Assembly: GCA_041306005.1 (NCBI GenBank)
Contig: JBFYKJ010000079.1
Span: 1 to 12,843, forward strand
DNA length: 12,843 bases
Reading direction: 5' to 3'
From: JBFYKJ01 sp041306005
GTDB taxonomy: Archaea > Altiarchaeota > Altiarchaeia > JAFGQM01
Below, piece after piece: positions 1 to 5,784 of the stretch; within the stretch, counting starts at the first letter, position 1; every line of letters starts with the position of its first letter. Below the pieces are notes generated by a model. It was not told the DNA's origin. It ran no database searches and saw only the letters and a program-made list of their open reading frames with translations. Position numbers and translations under genes: made by a program.

Positions 1-538
1 AGAACGTCGCTGCCCCGGCTTTCATGACCTCGTCGGCGTTCTTCAGGTTTATCCCGCCGATTGCGACTACGGGGATATTGACAGCTGAGCAGACGTCCTT
101 AAGGCCCTTAAGCCCGCCGGCGGGGCCCGCGTCCTTTTTCGTCTTCGTCCCGAAGACCGGGCTGAAGCCCAGATAATCAGCACCCGCGGATTCGGCCTCT
201 TTTGCCTCTTTGACATTGTGCACGGTAACCCCGATTATCTTTTTCGGGCCGAGGAGTTTGCGCGCAGTCCCGTAAGGCATATCCGCCTGCCCGAGGTGGA
301 CCCCGTCTGCATCCACTGCAAGGGCGATGTCGACCCGGTCGTTGATTAGGAAAAGAGCAGTTCCCTTGCAGAGCTCATTTAGCTTCTTGGCTTCCTCTAT
401 CCTCTCATCGGTGCCCTTGCACTTCTCCCGGTATTGGACTATCTTGGCGCCGCCTTTAAGGGCGTCTTTGACATCCTGGAAGATGCCCTGTTTTGTGAGC
501 CCCGAGTCCGTGATGAAGTAAAATCCGCGAAGGTCCAC
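1..538 (-). CDS. thiE: Thiamine-phosphate synthase, partial (3' end outside the window)
   Basis: ThiE joins hydroxymethylpyrimidine diphosphate to hydroxyethylthiazole phosphate to make thiamine phosphate in the cytoplasm. Translating the minus strand from the GTG at 538 gives about 179 residues of a TIM-barrel ThiE. They include the start block DLRGFYFITD, the substrate-binding QYREK, LINDRVDIAL, DGVHLGQADMP, GVTVHN, the GADYLGFSPVFGTKTK loop and the phosphate-binding VVAIGGIN. Only the last roughly 30 residues of the usual 205-215 are missing, off the left edge. GTG is chosen because homology begins there and no ATG lies close upstream; it is preceded by an AT-rich leader. The partner gene thiM is 2.8 kb upstream, separated by unrelated genes, although the two are often adjacent. 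The first 11 codons are duplicated at 1293-1325. Identity is very secure; the start codon is fairly secure. Confidence 0.95.
   Translation of the reverse strand, partial: MDLRGFYFITDSGLTKQGIFQDVKDALKGGAKIVQYREKCKGTDERIEEAKKLNELCKGTALFLINDRVDIALAVDADGVHLGQADMPYGTARKLLGPKKIIGVTVHNVKEAKEAESAGADYLGFSPVFGTKTKKDAGPAGGLKGLKDVCSAVNIPVVAIGGINLKNADEVMKAGAATF
506..537. repeat. 32-base direct repeat, copy A (5' end of thiE)
   Basis: This stretch matches 1293-1324 at 30 of 32 positions, at an offset of 787 bases. It covers the first codons of the intact thiE gene on the minus strand. Both mismatches are at third codon positions and are silent. A weaker match (about 12 of 17) continues into the leader, 541-557 against 1327-1343. 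The two copies bracket the NYN gene. Confidence 0.9.
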
Positions 539-622
539 GGTAAGTATTGTATGTCTAAGAAAAAAATCACCCGACAAGGCTCATAACGGGAATCCAAGCC
601 GCCCTAAAGAACCTTCACTAGA

Positions 623-1156
623 TCACTCCAGGAAACACCCGCTCAAATACTCGTCCGAAAACGGTATGAACCTGTCTGCCGCCCTCCTCAAGTGGTGCGA
701 CTTTGCCGCTTCGAAGTAAGCGCTCTCGACATGCTTCCCCAAGTCCTGCACCGCCTTAACGGCGCTGACGAAGTCGCCGTCGCCCGTAATCAAAATCGCA
801 GTGTCGTAGGTATCGTTATAAGCGTAGCGGAGCATATCTACGGCTATGTTTATGTCAACGCCCTTCTCGATGTGGTACACCGACCCGTCTTCTGCGTGCC
901 TCGCCTCGAGCCTGCCGAGGCGCAGGTCCACGTAAGGCGTCGACTCGATCTTGTCAAGGAAGGCCTGTTGCCTCTTGTAGTTCTCCGGGTCGTCGTCTTG
1001 GTGTATGGCCACGTTGTAATAGTATATCCGAATCAGCTTTCGATTCCCGGACAGCTTTTGCCCTAGCTTAAACAAATCGATGCCAGTCTTCTTTGCATAG
1101 CTCTTTAGGCCATGGCAGAAGTTGCTTCCGTCCACGAATATACTTACCCGTTCCAT
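623..1156 (-). CDS. NYN-domain (PIN-like, LabA/DUF88-type) putative ribonuclease
   Basis: The 177-residue protein is a single NYN domain, a PIN-like fold that binds metal through acidic residues and usually cleaves RNA. Visible motifs are the first strand SIFVDGSNF (Asp9, Asn12), the central KGVDINIAVDML (Asp101, Asp107) and ITGDGDF (Asp126, Asp128), which is the expected acidic set for the LabA/DUF88 type. No second domain is present, so the target is not indicated. The ATG at 1156 is chosen because it starts directly at the first beta strand. An in-frame ATG at 1222 would add 22 residues without family character and would start inside an inverted repeat. The gene lies between the intact thiE and a copy of the thiE 5' end, so it may have been inserted. 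The nuclease role is family knowledge, not shown here. Confidence 0.85.
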   Translation of the reverse strand: MERVSIFVDGSNFCHGLKSYAKKTGIDLFKLGQKLSGNRKLIRIYYYNVAIHQDDDPENYKRQQAFLDKIESTPYVDLRLGRLEARHAEDGSVYHIEKGVDINIAVDMLRYAYNDTYDTAILITGDGDFVSAVKAVQDLGKHVESAYFEAAKSHHLRRAADRFIPFSDEYLSGCFLE

Positions 1157-1220
1157 GCTATCCGTGGAGGCGGACGGGGAGAAGCCAAAGCAAAACTGGG
1201 GACTAAAAGGAATTATTAAC

Positions 1221-1244
1221 ATGCCCTTGGACTGGCAAGGGCAT
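1221..1244. repeat. Perfect 9-base inverted repeat (hairpin)
   Basis: ATGCCCTTG at 1221-1229 pairs perfectly with CAAGGGCAT at 1236-1244 around a six-base loop. It lies between the thiE fragment and the NYN gene. On the minus strand it is followed by an AT-rich run ending in CCTTTTAG, so it could terminate upstream transcription or fold in the NYN leader. The U-tract is weak, so the role is open. Confidence 0.6.
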
Positions 1245-1292
1245 GGAGGTAATTGGATAGTTTAGAGCGCCGAGCTTAAAAACGCACTTCGC

Positions 1293-1324
1293 GTCGGTGA
1301 TGAAGTAAAATCCGCGCAGGTCCA
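1293..1324. repeat. 32-base direct repeat, copy B (thiE 5' fragment)
   Basis: Second copy of the repeat at 506-537, with 30 of 32 positions identical and in the same orientation. The two differences correspond to 509/1296 and 530/1317 and are silent in the thiE reading frame. The intervening unit holds the NYN gene. Confidence 0.9.
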
Positions 1325-1348
1325 TTTAGGTTTAGCAGGTCTATTAGA

Positions 1349-2071
1349 TCATCCTTTCTGTGGCCTGATAAGGAAAGTGAATATCCGGGTTTTCTTTGTT
1401 CTAGGGTCTATCGCTTCTATCCTGTGGAACTTATTAATGTCGTCAAAATACCTGCTCTTGCCGCTTTTGCGCAGGGTTGGCCAAAAACCATCTCTATACG
1501 CATACCCCAGCTTCTTGAAGATGTCTATGAACCCCGGATTATGCAACTCAAACTCATGTTTCCCAGATTTCCCGGACCTGACGTGCCTTTCCGCCTTTGA
1601 CGCCGCCTTAAGCCCAAGCCCCTGCCCGCGAAGCCCGGAATCAAGCTCCATGTGGGCAAGATCCTCATCCTTGGAGACAAAGTTAACGCCCATAGGCGAT
1701 TCAAAAAAACGCCCTGCAACAAGCGACAGTTCGCCGACCACGATGTTACTCAATAACTCCGATGCGGGGTCGCTCCTCAGGGTTATGAGCCTGCCGTCAT
1801 GCGTTTTGTATACCCCCTGCAGGTTTCTGCCGTACCTCTCGAGTGGGACTTCCACCTTTCCCCCGCTGTCATAAAACACCATGCACCTGCGCCCCAGCGC
1901 GTTTGCCCTCTCCCTTGCCGGCGCTATCTGCAGCGGCTTGACCAGCGGGAGTTTGCCCCGCGATTTCCTGGCCTGTTGCCGGGTTATCCTGCGCTTCTCA
2001 TACTTGCTTAAACCTATGCGCTGGGGCGCCATGCAACTATAGCCCGTCAGGGAAGAAAAATCTCCCTTCAT
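1349..2071 (-). CDS. Putative GNAT-like N-acetyltransferase
   Basis: This 240-residue protein carries a probable GNAT core in its second half. The segment at about residues 146-156 (GLRGQGLGLKA) fits the acetyl-CoA pyrophosphate-binding motif A, and HNPGFIDIFKKLGY at about 177-190 fits the C-terminal F-x-K-x-G-F/Y block of the fold. The first 60 residues are very basic (SKYEKRRITRQQARKSRGK), which could mean contact with nucleic acid or ribosomes. The substrate cannot be told. The frame is open up to an ATG at 2242, but that would run through the divergent gene at 2130. I prefer the ATG at 2071, about 40 bases after a TATA-like box (TATATTTA) at 2115-2122; an ATG at 2032 is a second choice. 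No close family is recognised. Confidence 0.6.
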   Translation of the reverse strand: MKGDFSSLTGYSCMAPQRIGLSKYEKRRITRQQARKSRGKLPLVKPLQIAPARERANALGRRCMVFYDSGGKVEVPLERYGRNLQGVYKTHDGRLITLRSDPASELLSNIVVGELSLVAGRFFESPMGVNFVSKDEDLAHMELDSGLRGQGLGLKAASKAERHVRSGKSGKHEFELHNPGFIDIFKKLGYAYRDGFWPTLRKSGKSRYFDDINKFHRIEAIDPRTKKTRIFTFLIRPQKG

Positions 2072-2129
2072 GCATTGAGTCGCCCTAACAAAATCGGTTT
2101 TTAATTGGCATCTGTAAATATACCTAAAA
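2072..2129. promoter_or_regulatory. Divergent promoter region between the acetyltransferase and the plus-strand pair
   Basis: This 58-base AT-rich stretch separates start codons on opposite strands. On the minus strand AGGTATATTTACAG (2112-2125) is a good archaeal TATA-like box about 40 bases before the ATG at 2071. On the plus strand the TTTTTAATTGG run at about 2098-2108 sits 22-32 bases before the ATG at 2130, which would suit a leaderless transcript. The assignments are inferred from spacing and composition only. Confidence 0.45.
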
Positions 2130-2717
2130 ATGCCTAATGAGCCCCCTAAACGGAACGTACTAAGGATATTTCCCAGCGACCCGGCCCACGGGCCGGCGAC
2201 CGATTTGCTGGCTTCGCACGGCCGCCGCTGGCCGCCGCTCACGGCGCGCAGGCGGGCGACTGCGGCTCTTGAGAGCCTGCATGTGGAGCTGGTAAACTCA
2301 GCGAGGGGAAACGCGGGGATACTCGAGTTCTTCAGGACGCACCCAACCTACGTGCTCACCACCAATTCGGAGGGGCCTTATATCAAGGGCACGAATTCGC
2401 CGCGCAAGGGCCAGATAGCCCTCGACCCGCTGATGATCATAGGCCGCGCGGCACCGCAGGAGCCGGCGTTCATACCCGATTTCATCAAACGCTATGGAGA
2501 GGCGCGGCAGCCGGCCGCTGCAAAACCGCTGCCTGAGCCCGTTGCCGAGGCGCCGCAGCCTCTGTCGGCGCCTGAACGCGGGGGACCCGTCCGGGAGGCG
2601 GCGACAGCACCCGAAACGCAAAGATTGTCTGATATCGCCGACTTCATGTCCAAGGACAGGGCCGCGAGGGATGGGCGTTTTGCTAAAAACCGGCCATGGT
2701 ATCGGCCTTTCGGATGA
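2130..2717 (+). CDS. Hypothetical protein with Pro/Ala-rich linker, first of an orphan pair
   Basis: No family is recognised in this 195-residue protein. An N-terminal globular part (about residues 35-122) includes ILEFFRTHPTYVLTTNSEGP and GQIALDPLMIIGRA. It is followed by a low-complexity Pro/Ala/Glu linker (about 125-165) and a basic C-terminal piece, IADFMSKDRAARDGRF, ending in aromatic residues. No signal peptide or membrane segment is seen. The next gene starts six bases after the stop, so the two are almost certainly co-transcribed. Residues 53-106 align loosely with residues 42-90 of the neighbour (shared pattern F-x-x-x-H, then G, then LD, ending in RA), suggesting distant paralogy. 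A long antisense frame overlaps it, but that frame is Arg/Cys/His-rich and unlike a protein. I trust the plus-strand frame for its composition and promoter placement. Confidence 0.6.
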   Translation: MPNEPPKRNVLRIFPSDPAHGPATDLLASHGRRWPPLTARRRATAALESLHVELVNSARGNAGILEFFRTHPTYVLTTNSEGPYIKGTNSPRKGQIALDPLMIIGRAAPQEPAFIPDFIKRYGEARQPAAAKPLPEPVAEAPQPLSAPERGGPVREAATAPETQRLSDIADFMSKDRAARDGRFAKNRPWYRPFG

Positions 2718-2723
2718 TTTAAC

Positions 2724-3281
2724 ATGGCACACACTCTCGAGCCCGGCAGCTTCGTGACACGGAGGCTTTCCCGCGCGGCGGACAGGGCGATGCAGGCCCG
2801 CAAGGAGCGGTCCTTGCTTTCCCTCCACAACGTGAACCTTGAGGCGGCGATAGTCGCCGAGGTCCCGCAAAACGATAAGGTGAGAGACTTCATCTCGGCA
2901 CACCGCCATTCCTTCATGGACGACCGGGGCAGGCTTGTCGCGACGCGGCGCACATCCGGCACCCTGGACCACCATAAGATACTCGCACGCGCAGTCCACA
3001 GGCTGCAGAGGGAGAACAGGGTGCTGGTGGACCGCTTGGCAGAAGTCTCCAAGGCGTCGGCCGGATCCCGTGCCAATAAGGGCAAGCAAAATCCGCCCGA
3101 CGAAGAGCGCGCGCGGCTTGTGGGTCAGATATTCACCCCCCGAAGGGAAGCCGCCGGAAAGCCAAAAAAGCCGGCGACGCTTTTTGACCTCGAGGCCCCG
3201 CAGCGCACGCACATAGGGGAGATTGCGCCCCAACCCCCGGCAAAGAAGGTGCTAAAGGGCATTTTCCGCCGGAAGAAATAG
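2724..3281 (+). CDS. Hypothetical basic protein with short coiled coil, second of the orphan pair
   Basis: This 185-residue protein is not recognised. The N-terminal third is rich in Arg and Ala (RRLSRAADRAMQARKERS). A middle block, VRDFISAHRHSFMDDRGRLV at about residues 53-72, is followed by LDHHKILARA and a short probable coiled coil (about 84-112, HRLQRENRVLVDRLAEV). The C-terminal third is Pro/Lys-rich and ends in a very basic tail, FRRKK. It starts six bases after the preceding stop codon and ends 16 bases from the convergent thiM stop. The middle block resembles the neighbouring protein, so both may descend from one domain. The charge and coiled coil would fit an oligomeric nucleic-acid-associated protein, but that is a guess. 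Confidence 0.6.
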   Translation: MAHTLEPGSFVTRRLSRAADRAMQARKERSLLSLHNVNLEAAIVAEVPQNDKVRDFISAHRHSFMDDRGRLVATRRTSGTLDHHKILARAVHRLQRENRVLVDRLAEVSKASAGSRANKGKQNPPDEERARLVGQIFTPRREAAGKPKKPATLFDLEAPQRTHIGEIAPQPPAKKVLKGIFRRKK

Positions 3282-3297
3282 CGGCGTTCAGCGAGCG

Positions 3298-4086
3298 CTA
3301 ACTTATCCTCGACATTCTTTCGACCTGCATGCGGTCCAGGTTGTGCAATGCGTCAAAGAAGTGTTCCTTAAAAGTCCCAGGCCCTTTCGCCTCTTTCGCC
3401 GCGATCTCGCCGGCGATGCCGAAACATGCAAGTGCGCAAGCCGCCGCTTTCGCGTAATCCTTTTCGACCGCCGCGAAACTGGCGATCACCGATGCAGCCA
3501 TGCATCCCGTGCCAACCACTGTTCCCATCATCTCGTGGCCGTTATGGATAGTGTAGGTTTTGCCATCCGGCCCGGCGACTATGTCAACCTTACCGGTTAT
3601 CACCGCAGTGGCTTTCGCGGCCTTCGCGAGCGACTTCGCTATTTCCTCAGGCTCCCCGCCGGCGCTGATTGATTCCACCCCGCGGACCTCGGCCTCGACC
3701 CCCGCCAGCGTGGCTATCTCCCCGGCGTTGCCCTTGATGATGTCTATCTTAAGCTCTCTAAGGAGCCTCTTGCACTCGTTAGTCCTTAAATCCGTCGCCC
3801 CCGCGCCGACGGCGTCGAGTATTATTGGTATGCCCTTCTTATTGGCCGCCTCACCCGCGAGTATCATCGAGTCGACGAAGTCCTTTGTCAGGGTCCCGAT
3901 ATTCAGGACCAGTGCCGAAGCCGCCCCCGCCATCTGCGCCACCTCTTCCGGCGCGTGGGCCATCACAGGCAAAGCGCCGATAGTCCGGGTGACATTCGCG
4001 CAGTCGTAGATGGTCACCCAGTTCGTCAGGTGGTGTATGAGCGGCCTCTTCTCGCGGACCTTCTGCAGCAAAGAATACGAGTCCAT
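3298..4086 (-). CDS. thiM: Hydroxyethylthiazole kinase
   Basis: ThiM phosphorylates 4-methyl-5-(2-hydroxyethyl)thiazole with ATP, providing the thiazole phosphate used by ThiE. The 262-residue length is normal for this ribokinase-like family. Hallmarks in order are HHLTNWVT (residues 18-25), the substrate loop GALPVMAHAPEEV (37-49), ILDAVGAGAT (89-98), IKGNAGEIATLAG (117-129), and the anion-hole and catalytic motif VVGTGCMAASV with Cys195. The usual DPVGAGAT motif reads DAVGAGAT, a minor change. The ATG at 4086 is seven bases after the stop of the upstream gene, so it is probably the last gene of a three-gene operon (5054 down to 3298). Finding thiM and thiE without other thiamine genes in view suggests salvage, though the rest of the pathway could lie elsewhere. 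Confidence 0.97.
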   Translation of the reverse strand: MDSYSLLQKVREKRPLIHHLTNWVTIYDCANVTRTIGALPVMAHAPEEVAQMAGAASALVLNIGTLTKDFVDSMILAGEAANKKGIPIILDAVGAGATDLRTNECKRLLRELKIDIIKGNAGEIATLAGVEAEVRGVESISAGGEPEEIAKSLAKAAKATAVITGKVDIVAGPDGKTYTIHNGHEMMGTVVGTGCMAASVIASFAAVEKDYAKAAACALACFGIAGEIAAKEAKGPGTFKEHFFDALHNLDRMQVERMSRIS

Positions 4087-4093
4087 AATCTCT

Positions 4094-4714
4094 TTAGCGT
4101 CCGCTTTCGGGCTGGCCGCGGCGCGCTTCTCTTATGCGCAGCCTTGTATTCTGCTGCGATTCGCCCCTGATATACGGTATGCCCGCCTCTTTGCAGGCGT
4201 TGGCCCAATAATCCTCGCTCGTCGCCTGCACGCTGCTTCGCCCCTGCTTTATGACCGGCTCCGGCGCCTTGCTCTGCACTTGCGCCCCGCCCTGCTGCTG
4301 CATCTTCTTGGCAACCTCCATGAGTTTAGAGAGGTCAAAGCCGTTCGCCCCAGCACTTGGGCCGTCTGCCCCCCGCGCCCCGCCCTGCTGCTGCATATTC
4401 TTGGCAATCTCCACCAAGCCCGAGAGGTCTAAGCCGCCCACATTAGCCGCTTGGGCATTTGCCGCCGGCGCGTTTTTGCCCCCTTGGCCAGCATTCGGCA
4501 TCTTCCCGGACTTGCCCGCCTCGGCGGCGGCCAGCATAGCGACTTGGTCCTCCCTCAAATTCGGGTTCTCGGCCTTTATCTTGGCCTTCGCCCTATCTAT
4601 CTCCTCGAGCATGGGCTTGACCTGCTGCTGCATCTGTTGCGCCATGGCGGCCAGTTTAGCCATCATGTCTTCCATCTGCCTCTGGCCCATCTCCGGCTTC
4701 TTATTTTGGTCCAT
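4094..4714 (-). CDS. Hypothetical Met/Gln-rich protein with tandem internal repeats
   Basis: No known family is recognised. The 206-residue protein begins with a Met/Gln-rich amphipathic helix (about residues 9-45, with MAQQMQQQVKPMLEEIDRAK). It then has two copies of a 19-residue unit: residues 95-113 (LDLSGLVEIAKNMQQQGGA) and 126-144 (FDLSKLMEVAKKMQQQGGA), with 14 of 19 positions identical and a 31-residue period. Gly/Ala/Pro-rich linkers separate them. A distinct C-terminal segment (about 166-200: SEDYWANACKEAGIPYIRG, then a basic RLRIREARR) looks like a small folded or RNA/DNA-binding tail. No membrane segment or signal peptide is seen. It lies 34 bases after the 101-residue gene and 7 bases before thiM, so co-expression with thiM is likely. 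Function is unknown; oligomerisation through the Gln-rich helices is a guess. Confidence 0.75.
   Translation of the reverse strand: MDQNKKPEMGQRQMEDMMAKLAAMAQQMQQQVKPMLEEIDRAKAKIKAENPNLREDQVAMLAAAEAGKSGKMPNAGQGGKNAPAANAQAANVGGLDLSGLVEIAKNMQQQGGARGADGPSAGANGFDLSKLMEVAKKMQQQGGAQVQSKAPEPVIKQGRSSVQATSEDYWANACKEAGIPYIRGESQQNTRLRIREARRGQPESGR
4283..4432. repeat. Tandem repeat units inside the Met/Gln-rich gene
   Basis: The two coding units occupy 4376-4432 and 4283-4339 and both contain the block gccccgccctgctgctgcat on the plus strand. They encode the two MQQQGGA-ending helical units. A related MQQQ stretch near residue 28 of the same protein may be a third, more diverged unit. Confidence 0.8.
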
Positions 4715-4748
4715 CTTGGCGTGTTAAGCTGACTTCGCAGCGACCGTG

Positions 4749-5054
4749 CTATACCAGGCCCTTTAAGTACCCGGCTATGTCCTCTTTCTTTAGCTTCGCC
4801 GCTATCTCCGAGCCGTCCATGTCCACCTTAACCCTCGGGTCCTTCCCCTTCTTCCACCAGAGCTTGCCGATCTCAACGCCCCACTTGTTGTCCTTCAGGG
4901 ACTTGACCTTCGCGAGGTCGCCGGCGTATATGGCGTCGAGCAGGTCGGCCTTTATCTTCTTCCTGGCCTCGAACTTCTCGGCCTGTTCGGGCGTGACCCT
5001 GGTCAGCATCTCTTTTTTCAGCTTCTCGTTCTTCTCGGTGGGCGGCTTTGCCAT
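4749..5054 (-). CDS. Small hypothetical protein, possibly degenerate ankyrin repeats
   Basis: This 101-residue, Lys-rich protein has a charged N-terminal helix (about residues 1-35). The following segment, DLLDAIYAGDLAKVKSLKDN at about 37-56, resembles the first helix pair of an ankyrin repeat. The last part (about 71-101: GKDPRVKVDMDG, then IAAKLKKEDIAGYLKGL) resembles a second, shortened repeat in which the usual TPLH is replaced by SEIA. This is my pattern reading and is not a secure family call. It is probably the first gene of an operon with the Met/Gln-rich gene and thiM. Its ATG follows a 56-base gap after the Lrp gene, and that gap contains a T-tract terminator. Confidence 0.65.
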   Translation of the reverse strand: MAKPPTEKNEKLKKEMLTRVTPEQAEKFEARKKIKADLLDAIYAGDLAKVKSLKDNKWGVEIGKLWWKKGKDPRVKVDMDGSEIAAKLKKEDIAGYLKGLV

Positions 5055-5093
5055 TTTGTTCGCTATTGTAATCGCTTAGTTAGAACGGGAGGT

Positions 5094-5100
5094 AAAAAAA
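5094..5100 (-). terminator. Oligo-T terminator after the Lrp gene
   Basis: Seven consecutive T residues on the minus strand lie 10 bases after the Lrp stop codon, following the GC-rich GGGGTGCCGGG. Archaeal RNA polymerase stops at such T-tracts without needing a hairpin. It would separate the Lrp transcript from the downstream thiM operon. Confidence 0.6.
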
Positions 5101-5110
5101 CCCGGCACCC

Positions 5111-5560
5111 CTACAGCCACACCCCGTGCTCTTCCTTCATTGTGTTAAGGACCAGCATGGTGTTCGTCCTCTTAACGCCCTCCATCGCCATGAGTTTTTT
5201 CACGAAGTCGTTTAGGTCCTCGCGGGTCTTGAACTGGGCGACGATTATGGCGTCGTATTCGCCGGTGACATCATAAACCGCGTTCACGTTCGGCGACTCA
5301 GTTATCCTCCTTTCTATGTCGGGCAGCTTGCCCCCCTCGGTTATCACGCCGATTAGGACCGTCATGTCGTAGCCCAGTTTTGAATAGTCTATCTCGGGCA
5401 TGAACCGCTTGATCACCTTGCTCTCCATCAGCTTGTTCACGCGGTTGTAGACCGTGCCCTCCGAGACGCCCATCTTCTCGGCGATGTCCCGGAAACTGGC
5501 CCTGCCGTCCTTCTGCAGCGACTTTATTATCTTCAGGTCCAGGTCGTCGATTTTTTCCAC
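5111..5560 (-). CDS. Lrp/AsnC-family transcriptional regulator
   Basis: The 149-residue protein has the full Lrp/AsnC layout. An N-terminal winged helix-turn-helix (about residues 5-55: DLDLKIIKSLQKDGRASFRD, with recognition helix SEGTVYNRVNKL) is followed by a C-terminal RAM/AsnC ligand-binding domain (about 65-140). The latter includes VYDVTGEYDAIIVAQF, the conserved G-x-Y/F-D amino-acid-binding and dimer segment. The start codon is GTG at 5560, giving VEKIDDLDLKII, the normal family start. Lrp proteins sense amino acids and act as octamers on their own and nearby promoters. Lying directly downstream of the amt-glnK genes and close to glnA, it may regulate nitrogen assimilation, but no binding site was identified. 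Confidence 0.93.
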   Translation of the reverse strand: MEKIDDLDLKIIKSLQKDGRASFRDIAEKMGVSEGTVYNRVNKLMESKVIKRFMPEIDYSKLGYDMTVLIGVITEGGKLPDIERRITESPNVNAVYDVTGEYDAIIVAQFKTREDLNDFVKKLMAMEGVKRTNTMLVLNTMKEEHGVWL

Positions 5561-5606
5561 GTAAGTTTAAGGCGCAGTGTTAGAAAAGCGGCACGCTACA
5601 AAAGGC

Positions 5607-5681
5607 CTACTCCTGCGAGCCCTTGCCATTCTTTGGCTCCGCCCCGCTCCGCTTCAGGAGCTTCTTCCAGAACGACGTCAT
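5607..5681 (-). CDS. Possible 24-residue basic peptide
   Basis: An ATG at 5681 opens a 24-codon frame, MTSFWKKLLKRSGAEPKNGK plus GSQE, ending in TAG. The first half could form a basic amphipathic helix. It lies between the amt1 3' remnant and the Lrp gene. Sequence alone cannot show that it is translated; it may equally be decayed DNA from the lost glnK copy. Confidence 0.25.
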   Translation of the reverse strand: MTSFWKKLLKRSGAEPKNGKGSQE

Positions 5682-5703
5682 CCTATAATACCCCCATTTC
5701 CGC

Positions 5704-5769
5704 TCACTTCTTTTTCCCGATGGATTTTGAAAAGCCCATGCCCTCCCAAAGACGCTGCCCGGCAGGCAT
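5704..5769 (-). pseudogene. Remnant of a second glnK (C-terminal tail)
   Basis: Sixteen bases after the amt1 stop, an ATG at 5769 opens a 21-codon frame ending in FSKSIGKKK and TGA. The intact GlnK ends in FSKSIGKTKG. At nucleotide level 5707-5733 matches the intact tail at 7318-7344 in 20 of 27 positions, with the FSKSIGK codons differing mainly at silent positions. This tail is not a general PII feature, so the match is specific. The bases after both amt stop codons also share GGGTGCCC. The best explanation is that amt1 once had its own glnK, since deleted except for its last codons. Confidence 0.65.
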
Positions 5770-5784
5770 AGCGGGGCACCCGCA

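Larger units (their letters stand above)
1203..1325 (-). pseudogene. Truncated duplicate of the thiE 5' end
   Basis: The minus strand from the ATG at 1325 reads MDLRGFYFITD, the exact start of the intact ThiE apart from its initiation codon (ATG here, GTG in thiE). After 11 codons similarity stops, and the frame runs through about 29 unrelated residues to a TAG at 1203-1205. The differences inside the shared part are silent, so the copy derives from a functional thiE or a close paralogue. It starts 23 bases after the acetyltransferase stop codon, as if thiE once directly followed that gene. It could still be translated as a 40-residue peptide, but nothing suggests a function. Confidence 0.8.

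Noticed and set aside
1157..1222. N-terminal extension of the NYN protein to the ATG at 1222
   Set aside because: The extra 22 residues do not belong to the NYN fold and begin in an inverted repeat; the ATG at 1156 starts exactly at the first strand.
1377..1874. Plus-strand open frame of 165 codons opposite the acetyltransferase
   Set aside because: Ser/Pro/Leu-rich shadow composition with no motif, while the minus strand carries the GNAT-like core and a promoter.
2298..3233. Long minus-strand open frame of 311 codons across both plus-strand orphan genes
   Set aside because: Its translation is rich in Arg, Cys, His and Gly with no domain character, as expected for the antisense of GC-rich coding DNA. 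The plus-strand frames have better composition and sensible starts.
4283..4432. Short repeats considered as a possible CRISPR-like array
   Set aside because: There are only two units, they are inside an open frame and encode matching protein repeats, with no spacer structure.
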